A stretch of DNA of 33,639 bases, taken from positions 1 to 33,639 of the forward strand of contig JAIBFE010000215.1 of assembly GCA_019459705.1 (NCBI GenBank). The letters are read 5' to 3'. How positions within the stretch are numbered: the stretch's first letter is position 1; each line of letters starts with the position of its first letter. The notes under the pieces are model-generated. The model was not told the DNA's origin, made no database searches, and saw nothing but the letters and a program-made list of their open reading frames with translations. Both the position numbers and the translations under genes were made by a program. The stretch comes from Thiobacillus sp. Its GTDB lineage: Bacteria > Pseudomonadota > Gammaproteobacteria > Burkholderiales > Thiobacillaceae. Positions 31,508 through 33,639 of this stretch are shown here, one piece after another.

Positions 31508-33639
31508 GGTGCGGTTCCGGGTGCGTCGACAGGCGGTTCGGCCGGGACGTCCGGGTCGGCGCCCCAGCTGGCTGCGGGTGCCTCGGGCGGCGGGAATTCC
31601 TGATAGAAATGCTCCGTCATGCCGGCGGGTGCCACTCCCAGCAAATCGCCCAGCAATTCATCCACGACCGTGTCGGGCAGGCGGGTGCCGGTGGCCGGGT
31701 CGATTTTGACCGTGATGATGCCCGCAGGCATGGCCCAGCCTGTTTGCGGGACGCCCTTCAGCGCCGCGCCCATGAAGCTCATCCAGATCGGCAGCGCGGA
31801 TTGTGCGCCTGTCTCGCTGCGGCCCATCGAGCGAGGCTGGTCATACCCCATCCAGGTGATCGCCACCAGGCCGGGGTTGTAACCGGCGAACCAGGTGTCG
31901 CGCGCGTCGTTGGTGGTGCCGGTCTTGCCGGCGAGATCGCTGCGCCCCAATTGGCCGGCGCGTGCGGCCGTACCGTAGCGCACCACGTCCTGCATCATGG
32001 TGGTCATCAGCCAGGCGTTGCGCGAGTCGATCACGCGTGGTGACGTGCCACCGGCCCGTTGCGGGCTGGCCTGCATCAGAAGGCGTCCATCCTTGTCGAG
32101 CACCTTGTCGATCAGATAGGGTTTGACGCTGAAGCCGCCGTTGGCGAACACGCCGTAGGCCGCCGCCATCTGCAGCGGCGTGACGCTGCCTGCACCCAGC
32201 GCCATGGTGAGATAAGGCGGGTGGCGGGCCGGGTCGAAGCCGAAGCGACGGATGTAGTCGCGCGCGTAATGTGGGCCGATCCCCTGCAGGATGCGCACCG
32301 ACACCAGATTGAGTGATTTGGTCAGTGCGCTGCGCATGCGCACCGGGCCGCTGGCGCCGCCGTCGTAGTTTTTGGGTTCCCAGGCGGTGCCGCCGGCCTC
32401 CTCGGCGCTCAACACCAGCGGCGCGTCCTGGATGATGGTGGCCGGGGTGTAGCCTTTTTCCAGTGCGGCGGAATAAATGAAGGGTTTGAAGCTCGATCCC
32501 GGCTGGCGCCAGGCCTGGGTCACGCGATTGAATTTGTTACGATTGAAATCAAACCCGCCGACCAGCGCGACGATGGCGCCGTTATTCGGATTCAGGGCGA
32601 CGAGCGCGGCCTCCACTTCGGGCAGCTGCGCCAGCCGCCATTGCGGCTTGCTGCCGACCGCCTGTACGCGCACCACCGCGCCGGGGGCGAGTTGCCGGCC
32701 TTTTTTCCCGGCGACCCAGCTTGCAACCCATTTGAGCGAATTGCCGGTGATCTCCACCAGCTTGCCATCCTGCAATTGCGCGCGAATCAGTTTGGCGTCG
32801 GCACTCACGACCACCGCAGGGTGCATGTCGCTCACCGGGGCAAGCTCTTCCAGTGCGCTGGCAATCGCCGATTCGCGCTGCGTCTTGTCGGCGGGCAGGC
32901 TGATCTGTTTTTCCGGCCCGCGATAGCCGTGGCGCAGGTCGTAATCGGCAATGCCCTGCCACACTGCATGGTTGGCGGCGGTCTGTTGTGCGCGCTTCAG
33001 CGTAGTGACGACCTTGTAGCCCGAGCTGTAGATGGATTCGCCATATTTCTCGAACAGGCTCTGGCGCACCATCTCGGCAGCGAAGTCTGCGCTGACGTCG
33101 GCCTGCTGGCGTGCCTGGCGAATCACCAGTTTCTGCTTGATGGCGGCCTGCCACGTCGGCTGATCGATAAACTTGAGCGTCTTCATGCGTCCCAGCACGT
33201 ATTCCTGTCGCGCCTTGGCGCGCGGGAAATTGACCACCGGGTTGTAGCGAGACGGCGCCTTCGGCAGCCCTGCCAGCATGGCGAACTCGGCCAGCGACAG
33301 TTCCTTCATGGGCTTTCCAAAATAGGTGCGTGCAGCGGCCTCGAAGCCATAGGCGCGCTGTCCGAGATAGATCTGGTTGATGTAGAGCTCGAGAATTTTG
33401 TCCTTCGACAGGTTGTGCTCGATCTTCATCGCCAGCATCGCTTCCGACAGTTTGCGGCTGAGCGTCTTTTCGTTCGACAGGAAGAAATTGCGTGCCACCT
33501 GCAGGGTGAGGGGGGCGGCCCCCTCCTTGGCGCCGCCAGACAGCAGGTTCGCGCCCGCCGCGCGCAGCACGCCGAGGGTATCGACGCCGCCGTGGGTGTA
33601 GAAGCGCTCGTCTTCAGCGGCGATGATCGCCTGCTTCAT
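31504..33639 (-). CDS. mrcA: Class A penicillin-binding protein (PBP1A-like), N-terminus beyond window
   Basis: MKQAIIAAEDERFYTHGGVD...LELYINQIYLGQRAYGFEAAARTYFGK (transglycosylase); GSSFKPFIYSAALEKGYTP and KTGTTNDARDTWFAGYNP (transpeptidase). The ORF begins at the window edge within the transglycosylase domain. Confidence 0.92.
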   Translation of the reverse strand: MKQAIIAAEDERFYTHGGVDTLGVLRAAGANLLSGGAKEGAAPLTLQVARNFFLSNEKTLSRKLSEAMLAMKIEHNLSKDKILELYINQIYLGQRAYGFEAAARTYFGKPMKELSLAEFAMLAGLPKAPSRYNPVVNFPRAKARQEYVLGRMKTLKFIDQPTWQAAIKQKLVIRQARQQADVSADFAAEMVRQSLFEKYGESIYSSGYKVVTTLKRAQQTAANHAVWQGIADYDLRHGYRGPEKQISLPADKTQRESAIASALEELAPVSDMHPAVVVSADAKLIRAQLQDGKLVEITGNSLKWVASWVAGKKGRQLAPGAVVRVQAVGSKPQWRLAQLPEVEAALVALNPNNGAIVALVGGFDFNRNKFNRVTQAWRQPGSSFKPFIYSAALEKGYTPATIIQDAPLVLSAEEAGGTAWEPKNYDGGASGPVRMRSALTKSLNLVSVRILQGIGPHYARDYIRRFGFDPARHPPYLTMALGAGSVTPLQMAAAYGVFANGGFSVKPYLIDKVLDKDGRLLMQASPQRAGGTSPRVIDSRNAWLMTTMMQDVVRYGTAARAGQLGRSDLAGKTGTTNDARDTWFAGYNPGLVAITWMGYDQPRSMGRSETGAQSALPIWMSFMGAALKGVPQTGWAMPAGIITVKIDPATGTRLPDTVVDELLGDLLGVAPAGMTEHFYQEFPPPEAPAASWGADPDVPAEPPVDAPGTAP

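Overview
This 33.6-kb window looks like a betaproteobacterial chromosome segment. That is inferred from gene content and composition; no search was run. From left to right:
(1) A minus-strand glycine-cleavage operon (gcvT-gcvH-gcvPA-DUF3144-tpx-gcvPB, with gcvPB cut by the window edge), led by a tandem glycine riboswitch and an intrinsic terminator.
(2) Minus-strand DUF3426 zinc-ribbon protein, prmA, accC, accB, aroQ, a TlpA/ResA-like thioredoxin, ccsA/resB (System II cytochrome c maturation) and a c4-type cytochrome.
(3) Plus-strand ysxC/engB and hemB, separated by an unusually dense set of hairpins.
(4) A plus-strand, translationally coupled trio: exosortase-associated FeeM-like N-acyltransferase, ThiF/E1-like adenylating enzyme and nitroreductase-like protein. 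A PEP-CTERM protein gene behind a good sigma-54 promoter follows.
(5) A convergent minus-strand PEP-CTERM/exosortase regulatory operon: EpsB-type sugar transferase, PrsK, PrsR, a PrsT with an apparent 1-nt frameshift, and a second intact PrsT paralogue.
(6) A conserved hypothetical gene and a class A PBP running off the right edge.

The observations I would follow first are the acyltransferase-ThiF-nitroreductase trio, a family of five intra-operon inverted heptad (TAGGRNY) repeats that sit between stop and start codons, the hairpin cluster between ysxC and hemB, and the PrsT frameshift.
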